Assembly (NCBI GenBank): GCA_038373885.1
Contig: JAWZYV010012353.1
Location: 124,001 to 188,000, forward strand
DNA: 64,000 nt
Reading direction: 5' to 3'
From: Cheiracanthium punctorium
Lineage: Eukaryota; Arthropoda; Arachnida; Araneae; Cheiracanthiidae
Positions 1 through 10,815 of the stretch are shown one piece after another. Within the stretch, counting starts at the first letter, position 1, and each line of letters starts with the position of its first letter. The position numbers were made by a program, and so were the translations under genes. The notes below the pieces were generated by a model that made no database searches, was not told the origin of the DNA, and worked only from the letters and a program-made list of their open reading frames with translations.

Positions 1-1960
1 ACGTAGATGAGGGAAACAGTATGCTCAACTGCCTCTGTGCAGCTACTTTATTCTATTTATTAAAATTTTTTAAAATTCTTTCTTTTGCTTTTAAATTTAA
101 AACCCTAGTACGAAACTTAAAGCACTTAAATATTAAATTTATGCTTTCATTCATTTCATAAAGAATCATCTCTGGATTTATTTACACTTTAATAACCCCC
201 TCCCCTCCCCCCAAAAAAAGAAAAGATAAAAGAGAAACTCGTAAATAAGCTAAAATCTCCCGTGTTTTTATGACCTATTTTTTCTTCTTTCTTTCATAAG
301 CACGTAAATAATAAATGTTATAAGAAATCATTAATGGATACCTTAAACTTGCTTTTAATAATAGATATCTGGCATTGACTAACAACAACAACAACAACAA
401 CAAATAAGCGAAATCAATGTTTGCAATTTGTATACCGGGTTCTATTAATGCTTTACTAATAGGTGTAAGAAAACGCTATTTGCTTTATCGTTTTTACTCT
501 TCTCACGGGAAAGTGGTCAACATGACTCTATTTTCTGACAGCGTTATTTATACGGCACAAGTATTGTTTAATAGCAGGCCGCTTAAAAGCCAGATTAAGC
601 TTCCTTTTACGAGTTGCTAATGGCACAGTATAATAGATGCTTTCCAACATATATTTTACAGGATTGTTAATCAAGGGCAATATGTTTTTATTCATACAGT
701 ATATAGCATGGATTTATTTCCTTGTACTATTGTTAGAGACTGGGTATTTTTATACTTGCTCGATATTCCAGGTTGGAAGCTTTTAAGGATTTTAATATTT
801 TGTATTACATTGTACATAAGTTGCCCGGCATGTAAGGACATATTCTTCTATATCCTCAGTATAAGAAGCGTTCGTATTATACAAAAAGAATTTTATAGTG
901 TAAATATTATAATTTCCAGCGTATTTTGTGATAACTAAAGATATTTCAAGTTTTCAGTATAACACAAAGTCATATTCTTCAGCAAAAGAAAATTCCTACT
1001 CCCTTCTTAAGCTGCAGTTCTTTATCTCAGAGGGAAAAAAAAGATTTAGTAACTAAGAAAAACATTTACATTCTTTAATTTTTTTTTCACTGTTTTAATT
1101 ACACTTTAGCACTTTTGTAATTTTTTTAAATAAAATATATGCAGCATTTAGTAAGATTTCACAGATGTGTTTTGCATCATGTTGACCAAAAATTTCTTTC
1201 TTATTTTTGTCATCTGATAGAAATTAAAGCAAACAGACGATTTTGGGATATGAAAAAATTTTTTGAAAATACACTTTGGCAGCAGGCAAACGAGCTTTCA
1301 TCCTTAATATATTTCAATAAAATCTTTCGATAGTTACATAGTTATTTTAATGTTAAAGACTGACAACAAAAAGTGAAGTTATCGGCATAGCATACTATTT
1401 TATCTCTTAAGACATGAAGTGCAACTGAAGCAAAGAAGAAAATTTGACGAAATATGAAGAAGGTTTGCGACTGCTCGAACTTCTCAGAAGATGCTTACGA
1501 AGCTTCGAAGTGGAGATTTCTCATAAGAAAATGCAGTTTTTTTTTAAGCGGTTTAAAGTTAAAAGTGTTGAAACCAAAAGGATAATTGAAAATAATCAAA
1601 GCTATACTAGACGTCAAATGCACACATGATACTTCACTTATTAAATTTGAAAATCATTTACACTGCTTCTTTAACCCTCTGAAGGGAAATCCTTTTCACA
1701 CAGATATAGAGCAACAAATGGATATACTGCCCGACGTTGAAAAAATGCAGCCGCTCTAATCACTCGATTTTAGTACCAGCAACATGGCAACAGAATCACA
1801 AATCGCCTGTGACAGAGCTTTAAAAAAACCATTTCTGACACAGCTGCCAGTGCGATAAGTGGCTTTATACATTTCAGTACTAATTAGAATTATTTACAAG
1901 AGTTTGGCAATTACACAAGGCCCTCTGCAACACAATCGTGCCTGAACAAGTAGTACTACC
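1..1960. other. AT-rich intergenic DNA, no gene seen
   Basis: All open frames here are short and AT-driven, with no recognisable domain. A short AAC trinucleotide run sits near 382-402. I see no exon with convincing splice sites. Confidence 0.6.
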
Positions 1961-1965
1961 CTAAC

Positions 1966-2190
1966 AATGTCCCGCAGTGGCCTAGTCACTAAGTTCCGTT
2001 CCCGTAAGAACACGGAAAGTGAAGCAGCACCGGCTTGGACAGTAGTTGGGAGGGTAAAAACCTGTCCCGGCTGGACTGCTGTGGGACCGTGGACGCTAAT
2101 GGGAGCTGGTGCAAGTAAAATCTGTTCGTGTCTCTAAAGTCCTCCAAGTTCAAACGATATCTCTGGGAGTGCCAATTCAGATGCTAGGTC
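1966..2190 (+). repeat. Possible decayed tRNA-derived SINE
   Basis: The segment is much richer in GC than its surroundings. It begins with GCAGTGGCCTAGTCACTAAG, which resembles a Pol III A box (TGGCNNAGTGG). No clean B box follows at the expected distance, so this is a weak call. It could be another kind of old repeat. Confidence 0.3.
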
Positions 2191-2403
2191 TTTCATCGAA
2201 TTAGTTCATAATTAGGAGACCACTCATAGGGCGTAACGCTGGTCACCCATTGGGCACCCACATAATGGAATGGATTTGGCAGGGGCAAAGACTAGTGGCA
2301 GCAATCCGATTGAGATCAGCTGACAATTTTTTTATTCGGCAAATGATGCCCTAACACCTAGTACTCCCCGGAAACTCCGGACTATGCAGCTAACCTCCCA
2401 AGT

Positions 2404-2527
2404 TGTACACCTCCGTAAGTTGTACGCTTTTTAGAGGAAAGGAATGCGTCCGTAATATACAAATATACTTCTATTTGTTGGACACTTTTTGAGATAGCAG
2501 CAGGTGTCCAACTTACAGAGGTTTTCC
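2404..2527. mobile_element. Small pogo/Tigger-like MITE
   Basis: The left end reads CACCTCCGTAAGTTGTAC and the right end, read on the other strand, AACCTCTGTAAGTTGGAC. These form imperfect terminal inverted repeats around about 85 bp of non-coding DNA. No transposase is present. The superfamily is inferred only from the look of the ends. Confidence 0.45.
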
Positions 2528-5525
2528 TATACTATATCTCTCAGCAAGAAAATTCTACCCATCTATTAAAAAAAAGAAAAAGAAAGAAAGAAAAGAAAAA
2601 GAAAGCTATGTAGCGATTAAATAAATGCTAACCTGTCCGTTTGGGCGGGTGCCTTGGAAGGAGGACTTACCTTTCTAAAAACTATAAATTAAGAGTCAGA
2701 AATATTCAAAATAGAAACTAAGAATGTTTTTCTTTTCCTTCTATTAAACTGATACTGCTGAGCAAAAATCTCGGCAACAAATTCTTTCAACTGATAACAA
2801 GTAACAAGATTTTGGCAGTAAATGTAAGTAAGAAATATCCCATTGATTTTTTCAGCGTTATATTTTTCGGGGAAAGAAGTCGAAAACTGATTAATTTAAT
2901 TGGCTGACGCGGACAGAAAAATACACTTTATCTTTTTTTTTTTTTTTGGGGGGGGGGGGGCTACGACTTTTTCCAAAATAAACAACAGTCGATAAAGCAA
3001 CTCCCCTACTTGCACAAATATAAAATAAGTACACGGCGAAAAGTTTTGGTTTAATTTATGTTTTAAAGTTCTCGGAAATTTTTATCGACTTATTTCTTGA
3101 AACTATAAAACTTTTCACAAAGAAATTTTTCGTAAGATTGAATACATGATTTAAATAAATCAGTTAAAACACATTTTTGTTTCGCTCAAACAAATCTACG
3201 TAGTGGACTAAAATTATGTTAGAAGAAGATGAATTCTTTTCGCTAAAAATTATCCTACTAATATTATACGCGCGAAAGTTTGTCAGTTTGTATGTAGTAT
3301 ATTTAATACTCTGGATTTACGTGGATGAAATTTGGAATGCAAATAGCTTAAATACCCTGAAAGCACACTATTATTGCATTTATGATATCTTATCCTTCCC
3401 TTTCTACAATGCTATATTTAATTGTAAAACTAATAAACTAAATCTGAAATTAATTAATGATCATGATAATTCATATTATTTACACAAACATTGTTAAATT
3501 CAACAAAACTCTTTTTACTTATTATAAACAACACTGTTTGCCATTTTCCGTTTTTCAATCTTTTATTTTTCCCACTTTTATTTTTCTATTACTTGTTCAT
3601 GTTATTATTTTTTTTTTTTTTTAAGTTTTACTGCACATCTTTTGCAATGACAGCATTCCATAATTTTTCCACCCTTCAGATTATTTTTAGTCTGTATTTT
3701 CTTACCCAATTTTTGCATATATATGTCTTGTTGTACATTCCTTATACATTCCTTGTGATGAAGCGAAAACCTTTACAACACTAAACCGATAACTGCGATG
3801 GATCTCCAATCTTTAAAACGTGTATAAAATATAATAAATAAATGTGAATCATATTTAAGTTTTATAAGTCAGACTTTTATCCATTTTGTCGGCCGTATTT
3901 CTTCGTTGTTTTCCTTCGATGAAATTCTTACTAATTTTTCTCTTAAATTAACTTTTCTCTTTTAATTAATAATTTTAAATGGCTATTGATTACTTCTGGC
4001 AAAATTTCAGATCTCTAGAATTGATTATACAGTAGTTTATAAAAATTAAGGAAGAGGTGAGAATTTTTTTTTTTAAGTGCAGCGCAGCGTTATCCAAATA
4101 ACTTTTTAAAATGTAAATCTGAAAACTATATTTTTAATAACTAAAAATTGGAGCTTTTATTTATTTTATTTATTTATTTTTAATATACGGTATTTAACTC
4201 TTTCTTGTAAATGTGTATGCCAAATTTGAAGATGAAGTTTTTATCGCATCATGGTGGAAAAAAAAAAGAAAATGAAAGAAAACAAAAGTTTATTATCTAC
4301 ATGCAAACTTTTTTTCCAAGAAGGGGGGGACGGATGATTTTATCGACAGTTTAAAAAATTGTCTGTTACAAGTTCTAATATTAAAAATCAATTATGCAGG
4401 TAATCATTCCGTAATATGTTTTATGTCATTAATAAGCTGATTATTATTATTAATATTATTATTATTTTCATTTAATATATATAAAGTAGTAAATTAGTAC
4501 TTTCATTGTAGTATTTGCTATTTACCCTAAGAAATTACTATTTAGTTTACATTTACTAAATTTAAAATCATTTGTTTAATTTTGAAGGAAATAGTAAATT
4601 GCATGCATTTAAATAATGCATGTTTCAAGTTTACTTCCAGAAATTAGAACACTGGCTAAAATGAATATTTAATTATTTACATTGTGACTTAATTAGTTTT
4701 TGTTTCAGTAATAATGTTTAAATGAAACCAGACAATGCAGACAAAATTAAATTTAATGCAGCACAGAATGATAAATTAAAATATCATCAAACTTAAAAAG
4801 TACAATTTCTCCATTTTTTAACTGTGAAAATTGATTAGTACAAATTTTAAACTAACCACTTTTATTAAAAATCAATGTATTATACTGAGCCATGATTTTT
4901 CTATCTTTAAATTTTACATATTATTTAGAAAAACTTAAATATAAACATTTCACAGTGCCAATTATATTTCGGCATTTTTAAAATTCCTAATTAACTATTG
5001 ATATGTATCTTTATATCATCGGTTTTCAATCTTTTAAGATCGTTCCCCTTAAACAAAAACTAAATTACGGTGCCCCTCCCCCCCCCCCCACACACACACA
5101 TTTTTTTGCATCTATTCAGCTTTTTATTCTTCAATGAACATTTAGTCGCCTGTTTTACAAAATAATGTTATCAGTAAAATTTGAATAAAAATTTAAGCGA
5201 AAATTGGTATGGAGTAAAAATAAGAAAAAACAAGACCATTTTTTAAAACATGCGTTATCACTTCCTCTTTGCCCGTTTTTCTCTCTCTAAAAACGCTCTG
5301 CTGCTCTAGATTATAACTCATGTGATCCAGAAAGATATTTATTCTACATTATATGACGATTGTACCCCGCTTATTTCTGTTTTCTTGTTGTAAGGCATTT
5401 AAATTTTAACACTTTAGAAACATGGATGTTTCTCTTATTAATGCTAATTTACATAGCATTATTTCGGAATATTATTTCAGTTAAAAATCATGATTTTAAA
5501 AAAAAGGCTATCGTATGTGTATTAT
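2528..5525. other. AT-rich intergenic DNA with homopolymer runs
   Basis: Contains T/G runs at 2932-2960, a T run at 3609-3622, ATT repeats at 4441-4465 and a C/CA run at 5075-5100. The open frames are low-complexity and leucine/phenylalanine-rich. I see no gene. Confidence 0.55.
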
Positions 5526-5527
5526 GT

Positions 5528-5690
5528 TTAAGACAAATCCGCACGAGGGGTATCTGCTTGAGGGGGGAAAAGGCAGTGTGCTATGGTCGTAGAACTTTGT
5601 AAGTGGTTCTAACGCATATTCACGTTACATATGGAGAAAATCGTTTAAAACTTCAATGCGTTAAATCTCCAGCCATCTTCAGTGTCTTAT
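5528..5690 (-). repeat. Diverged fragment of SINE family 2
   Basis: The order of short motifs (GCACGAGGGGTATCTGC, then a TTCTAACGCATATTCACG-like block, then GGAGAAAATC) follows the body of the tRNA-derived SINE seen better preserved at 17337-17551 and 56950-57180. The tRNA-like head is not recognisable here. Confidence 0.4.
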
Positions 5691-6305
5691 TCCCTCGGCC
5701 GAAAACTGCTGGGAGTACAATTCTAGCTTTAATTATATCTGTAGTACCACTGCTGCATTTAAGAAGGTTATCTAATTCTTGCTTCCACTGCATATGCTCA
5801 AAACTACCTGATTCGAAGTCAGGCTCAAGCTTACAAAATTATTTATCTGAGGATTTGGGCTCCACGTCTAACAATTCCAGTTTCGGAATCAGTCTAAGTA
5901 AAAACAGACTACCCCACGCAAAAAAGAAAATTATTTAAAGAAATATTTTGTGCATTGTGAAAATTTTTTAATTTGTGCTTAGAACTTTCTAAACAAAATG
6001 CAGAAATAAAGAAATAAATCGCAATTATAGTTTAAAATATGAGGAATTCATATATTTTCAGTTACATTCTCCCCTGTCCCCTTCTCCACCACACACACAC
6101 ACACCTCACCAAATTTAAAGTTACATACTAAATAGAAACTTTGGATAGAAGCAAACTTGTGTAATATTTATTTTTTTTATTTATATTCGTCGGTGCTTTT
6201 ACATTTTTAAAAAGGACTCGTGAATTCGCAATTATAAGAACTACTGAATTAGACTTTCTATTCAAACAACTTTTATGAATTCATTTTTATAAATTTTATT
6301 ATATA

Positions 6306-6746
6306 CAGAGAGTGATACACTGCCAGACTGATAAACTTGCAGGGTGTAGGGGATAGAGACGGTTCAGAATCACATAGCTATGCGGGGTCGAACACGTCGT
6401 CTTCATGTAAGTGTTAATAATCACTTTAGAAGAAGTGTTGAAGTGATAGTAAACTTTCCGACCATGGTTTTTAAAAAAACTAATCCCTCTTTTACCGATT
6501 GAACTTGATAAAAATTGTTATTTCAAAATTGTTTCTTTCATTGCATTTATGAAATTGTCCGAGGAAAGCCCGTTGTTTATCAAACTTGGTTAAGAAATTA
6601 GACGCACGCTTCAACACTTCTTCCAAAGTGATTATAAACAGGTACATGAAGACGAGGTTTCCGACCCGCATTGCTATGTGATTCTGAACCGTCCTGTACC
6701 CCCTACACCCCCTGCAAGTTTGTCAGTCTGGGAGCGAATCACCCTG
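6306..6746. mobile_element. TA-flanked MITE with long inverted repeats, copy 1
   Basis: The element is bounded by TA dinucleotides. Its ends are CAGAGAGTGATAC and, read inverted, CAGGGTGATTCGC. The arms are long and imperfect: the segment with CTTGCAGGGTGTAGGGG and CACATAGCTATGCGGG at the left is mirrored at 6640-6735. TA targets and CAGGGTG-type ends are typical of Tc1/mariner MITEs. There is no open reading frame. A shorter relative lies at 42222-42460. Confidence 0.7.
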
Positions 6747-6747
6747 T

Positions 6748-6775
<28 letters not shown>

Positions 6776-6823
<48 letters not shown>

Positions 6824-6824
6824 T
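6776..6824. repeat. AT/TG microsatellite
   Basis: A tract of TA dinucleotides passes into about 20 TG dinucleotides directly beside the 6306-6746 MITE. Confidence 0.9.
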
Positions 6825-8074
6825 ATTCACGCACATTAAAACATGCACATCATCATAGTTCTTTGTATTATTATTTTTCTTTTCTGGATATTTCAACATT
6901 AGTTAATAAGATTGAAATAAAATCAATTATTTGCAAAGTTATACTTAATCTCAGTAGAAAAAAATATTATTATTATTATTGGTACAAAACACATTTAAAT
7001 GTATACACGTTTAAATGCTAATAATGCTTAGATGTGTACAATATTTGCGAAAGTAATTGTCATTTTTTATTTGAACATTAACAAATCATGAGTTAAAATT
7101 TTATATACAGAGCAATTTCAGTACATAAAATTTAGTTTAGAGGAGAAAAATATTATGCTGTAGCAGAAACTAAAATTACAGTAAACTTATTGGATTTTAT
7201 AATCAAACCATTGACAATCATTTATTTTTTCCTTTACTCAAAGATTTGTTTGTGATCGTTTAATATGAATATTTAGAAAAATACTTACATTATAGGGGAA
7301 AAAATTTAGTTTTTATAAAAATTTATTTTGTTTTGAAACTTTATTTGATTTTTTAAAAAGGGACTGGCAAATTCAGTTAGAAGTTTATCTGTACCAAGTA
7401 GAAAGTTTAATAATAAAATGAATACAATGTTTGTAAAAAACTTTCAAATATTCAATAAACAAAAATATTTTTTTGCATTAAAAGTTTATTACATATTTAA
7501 CAAACAAAAATATACTATACCTTGAAATATTGCTGAATAGTCAACAAACAAAAGTATTTTTAGCATTTTAAATATTTGCACACGTTTAATAAATAATATT
7601 TTTAAAGTGTTTATTTAACTTTCTTAGATCCGAGAAAAGTTTTAAGTATTACTATGTATTAATCAATAGAATTTCGAGGAAGAATGCTAAACGATGTTTT
7701 TAATATTTTAAAGCTACAGGAACCATTATCTCGATTAGCTTATTATTATTATTATTTTAAATCTTTCTAATTACCTTATAAGCATTATTAAATGAAAATA
7801 AAAATGTTTTACGACCAAGTAAAATTATGGCATTGAACGCACATGCGCTTATATGTGAATTTTAATGTAAAAACATAATGTTATCATTTTGTAGCACAAA
7901 TCTATCTTATTCTCAAAAACTAATATTTAAATATTGGTTTAATATACTGTTCCTGGTATTTAGAAAAGATATTTCATAAACGTTCCTTGGGTTTTGACAT
8001 TTAAATTTATTTTAAACATTTAACTAAACTTAAATTATTTCACCCTTAAATCCATCGTGACGATTTGTTTTGAC

Positions 8075-8105
<31 letters not shown>

Positions 8106-8396
8106 GAAGAAGAAGAAGAAGTTTACATACTTGTTTTTATCGTTCATTACACATATTAAATAACATTTTGATAAAATTTTTCAAAACTTTAGAGACTGCA
8201 TTATATTTTAAAATTAGAAACATGAATTACGTTAAAATACCCTAATGATGTGCATTATTATAATAAATTTCACTTTAAAATGAACTCTATTCGTCTTACT
8301 TTTATAACGCACTATGAAATAAGTTTTCCCATAATTTATTTTAATCCAAAACGGAAAAATCAAGCGGAAAGTTCCGCTTGATGGGAAAGAGAAAAA
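6825..8396. other. AT-rich intergenic DNA
   Basis: No supported gene or repeat family. There is a long A run followed by AAG repeats at about 8078-8120. If the exon at 8406-8723 is real, this is the first part of that gene's first intron. Confidence 0.5.
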
Positions 8397-8405
8397 CTAA
8401 CTCAC

Positions 8406-8723
8406 CTGGCGGATCCGAAATTTCGAGCGTCTCTCAACAGGTGCTGGACTAAGAGAAAACTCCGGGGCTAAGAGGTGATCTATAGCTCTTATATTCTTTG
8501 CCACCTGAGGGTCAGCTGACTTATTTGAGGGCGATGACGTCACGCGCGGAACTACTCGACCCCGCCTCTTTTTGCGCCTAATAAATGAACTACTCCTCTT
8601 GGGATCACGCGAATCTTGAATGATGGTTTTCGAATTGGTTGATCGAAATTTGGGATGAAGATGGAAAACGCGTGAGTGCAAATCGATGTTGCTTCGGACA
8701 AAAGGAGTTGACAGCCCACGCAT
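8406..8723 (-). CDS. Putative first coding exon of an unknown minus-strand gene
   Basis: I do not recognise the protein. The frame has an ATG at 8721-8723 and stays open for 106 codons to 8406. There it meets a strong donor, CAG|GTGAGTT, in phase 0; reading on into the intron gives a stop after two codons. The peptide is basic and serine/arginine-rich, with an RRKKRRGR-type cluster, and looks nuclear or disordered. The surrounding 600 bp are unusually rich in CpG for this window. An ETS/GABP-type site (CCGGAAGT, 8808-8815) lies about 85 bp upstream of the ATG. Downstream exons would be to the left and I cannot identify any. The open frame extends 11 codons upstream of the ATG to a stop, so the start is a choice. 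A chance open frame in a GC-rich patch is the main alternative. Confidence 0.4.
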
Positions 8724-8759
8724 AAACGCCTCAAAAGTGTCTTTTAATGACGGCAACTT

Positions 8760-8900
8760 TTCAAAGTAATTTCAAGAAATTAAGACCACCGGCGAAGGAC
8801 GGACTAACCGGAAGTAAAATGTCCGTAATTTCTAGCTTTGGTTTCTGTCGTTCGCCCACGGTTTTAACGCAGCGGTATAAAAAATGTTCTTGCTTATTTT
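8760..8900 (-). promoter_or_regulatory. Candidate CpG-rich promoter for the 8.4-kb exon
   Basis: CpG-rich stretch directly upstream of the candidate exon, with the ETS-like motif CCGGAAGT at 8808-8815. No TATA box is evident. The function is inferred from position and composition only. Confidence 0.3.
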
Positions 8901-8920
8901 ATACGAATTCTACGCGTTAG

Positions 8921-9365
8921 CCCTTTAACGCGCAGTGTTCCCGCTCTGGGAACACCAAACTCTGACGTTTTGACTGTTGCCCGTCACGAAGAATAGATTT
9001 GATTTCTATAAAAATAGTTGAAGGGTGAGATAGCTCCACGAGAATCCTTTACTTTTTAGCACGTCATTTCCCGTAAAAAAATTTCACGATTATTTTGAAC
9101 AGCACTGACATCTGCTGAAAAATGGAAGAATGGCGAGAACAGCTGGATAGATTGCCCAATGCCGAAAAAAGGGCAGCCGTTGCCATCGCTCGACTTAACT
9201 ATCAGCAAGATGGCGGACGATCGAAACGCTCATCGCGTGCCACAGATCTAGAGACCCTTTTTTCCACGACAGCTGGCTGTGTCCGCCATCTTGCTGATAG
9301 TTAAGTCGAGCGAAGGCAACGGCTGCCCTTTTTTCAGCATTGGGAAAGGGTTGCGCCTCAAAGGG
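8921..9365. mobile_element. piggyBac-like MITE containing a large palindrome
   Basis: The ends are CCCTTTAACGCGCA and, inverted, CCCTTTGAGGCGCA (12 of 14 identical). They are flanked by TTAG at 8917-8920 and TTAA at 9366-9369, fitting a piggyBac TTAA target with one later change. The inside holds an almost perfect inverted repeat with arms of about 62 bp at 9155-9217 and 9282-9343, separated by 64 bp. No transposase is encoded. Confidence 0.55.
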
Positions 9366-9494
9366 TTAAAACTGCATTGATTTCTCCCTACTTGTGTGTG
9401 GTAAGGGGAAATTTGGTATCCGTGCCGTACGCCGTTTCCGAGTATCTCGCGAGTATTCAAAATTTAGAACGTAAATATTTTTAATATCAATAAT

Positions 9495-10614
9495 TATAAC
9501 TAGGCACGGGTGAGAGACGTCCTTTTCAGCGTTTGCGAGATTTTGATTTTTTTTTTTTTTCGAGACGAGACGGGAGTTGTGATAAGCAGTTTTCGTGCGA
9601 GTCGAGACAGTAAATTATTTTTCGAGAGGAGACAGAGCTCTGTCTCGTTCGAGATTTGTCGTGAGACTGTCTTGTCTCGCCTTATTTTACGTGTACTTAT
9701 TTTGTTGTTGTTGTAGAAAAACAGTGATGTAGTTGAGGTAGTATTGACGTTCACCTACTATTTTATTAGAACTTATGCGCCCCCAACTTCTGATTTTCGG
9801 TGTATTTTTAACGTTATTATTACACCCCTTTTAGCATATTAAAGTTTTATTTTGTGATTCTGTACCGGAACAGAAATCAAATCGGGCTTTTAGAAAACTT
9901 AATAGGCAATGAAACTGTCGGCAGTCTTTGAAGATGGCCCATTTATGACTTCGACTGCAGTAGAAACAACCGACTGCTTGCAATATACGGGTACGAGCAA
10001 TCATACATTGCAAAAATAATCTTTGGTTTTTTTATTATGGAATGTTTAAAAAAACGTAAGTACATATATTGTTTATTGTTTACTTGTAATTCTTTTTTAA
10101 AGTGTAAAGAGGCATTTTCAACCCCAACATATATGCGAGTAACTTACATGAAAATCGAAGATAAAATAGACAGTAAAATCTTTCGTTTAAGATGGAACAC
10201 ACACACGCAAAAAAAAAAAAAAAAAAAGAAACCGCAAGTGCGTAACAATATTTCTTTATTTGTAACTGTTTTTAATTGTAAAGAGGCATTTCGAACCTCC
10301 CGTGCATGCATGAAACATGCGGGAATTGACAATGCCAAACCTCTTATTGACACATTGATATTATGACATCACGTAGATGAGCAAAGGCTACAGCTGTAAA
10401 GTCACGAAAAATAAACTTCCATTTTGTCATTCTGTACGTACAGGTTGTAACGGACTTGGCACGTACGCAGAATCGTAAAAATACAGTTAGGAAAACCATA
10501 ATTTTTACGAGACACACGAGACGAGACGGACAATTATTGTGTAAGACACGTGACGAGACACAATATCTACGACACGAGACGAGACGAGACTGATCTCGAA
10601 TACATCCCTAATGC
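9495..10614. mobile_element. hAT-like non-autonomous element with GAGAC-rich ends
   Basis: A perfect 10-bp direct repeat, TATCAATAAT, flanks the segment at 9485-9494 and 10615-10624. Both inner ends are dense in GAGAC/GAGACGAGAC motifs (9529-9680 and 10505-10600, in opposite orientation), a subterminal repeat pattern. The terminal bases TAGGCACGGG and TTAGGGATGTAT (inverted) are only loosely alike. hAT is the best guess; hAT duplications are normally 8 bp. No transposase frame is seen. Confidence 0.45.
10323..10410 (+). repeat. Dispersed duplicate of 10741-10815
   Basis: The block from TTGACAATGCCAAACCTC to GGCTACAGCTGTAAAGTCA recurs at 10741-10815 with small changes and an internal length difference. 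One copy is inside and the other outside the hAT-like element, so this is not a simple terminal repeat. Confidence 0.6.
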
Positions 10615-10815
10615 TATCAATAATGATCATTATTACGATAGATAAATCTGTAAAATTATATCTTGATTTGTTCCTAAACTGGTTGGTTAACTCCGTATCA
10701 GTATGCGTTAATTAGTCAATTCCAAAATTTTCAGAAAATAATTGACAATGGCAAACCTCTCATAGGCATGACATCACGTAAGCGAGCAAATAGGCTACAG
10801 CTGTAAAGTCATAAT

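Noticed and set aside
5603..5938. 111-codon open frame
   Set aside because: Overlaps a decayed SINE fragment at its start, matches nothing, and has no splice sites.
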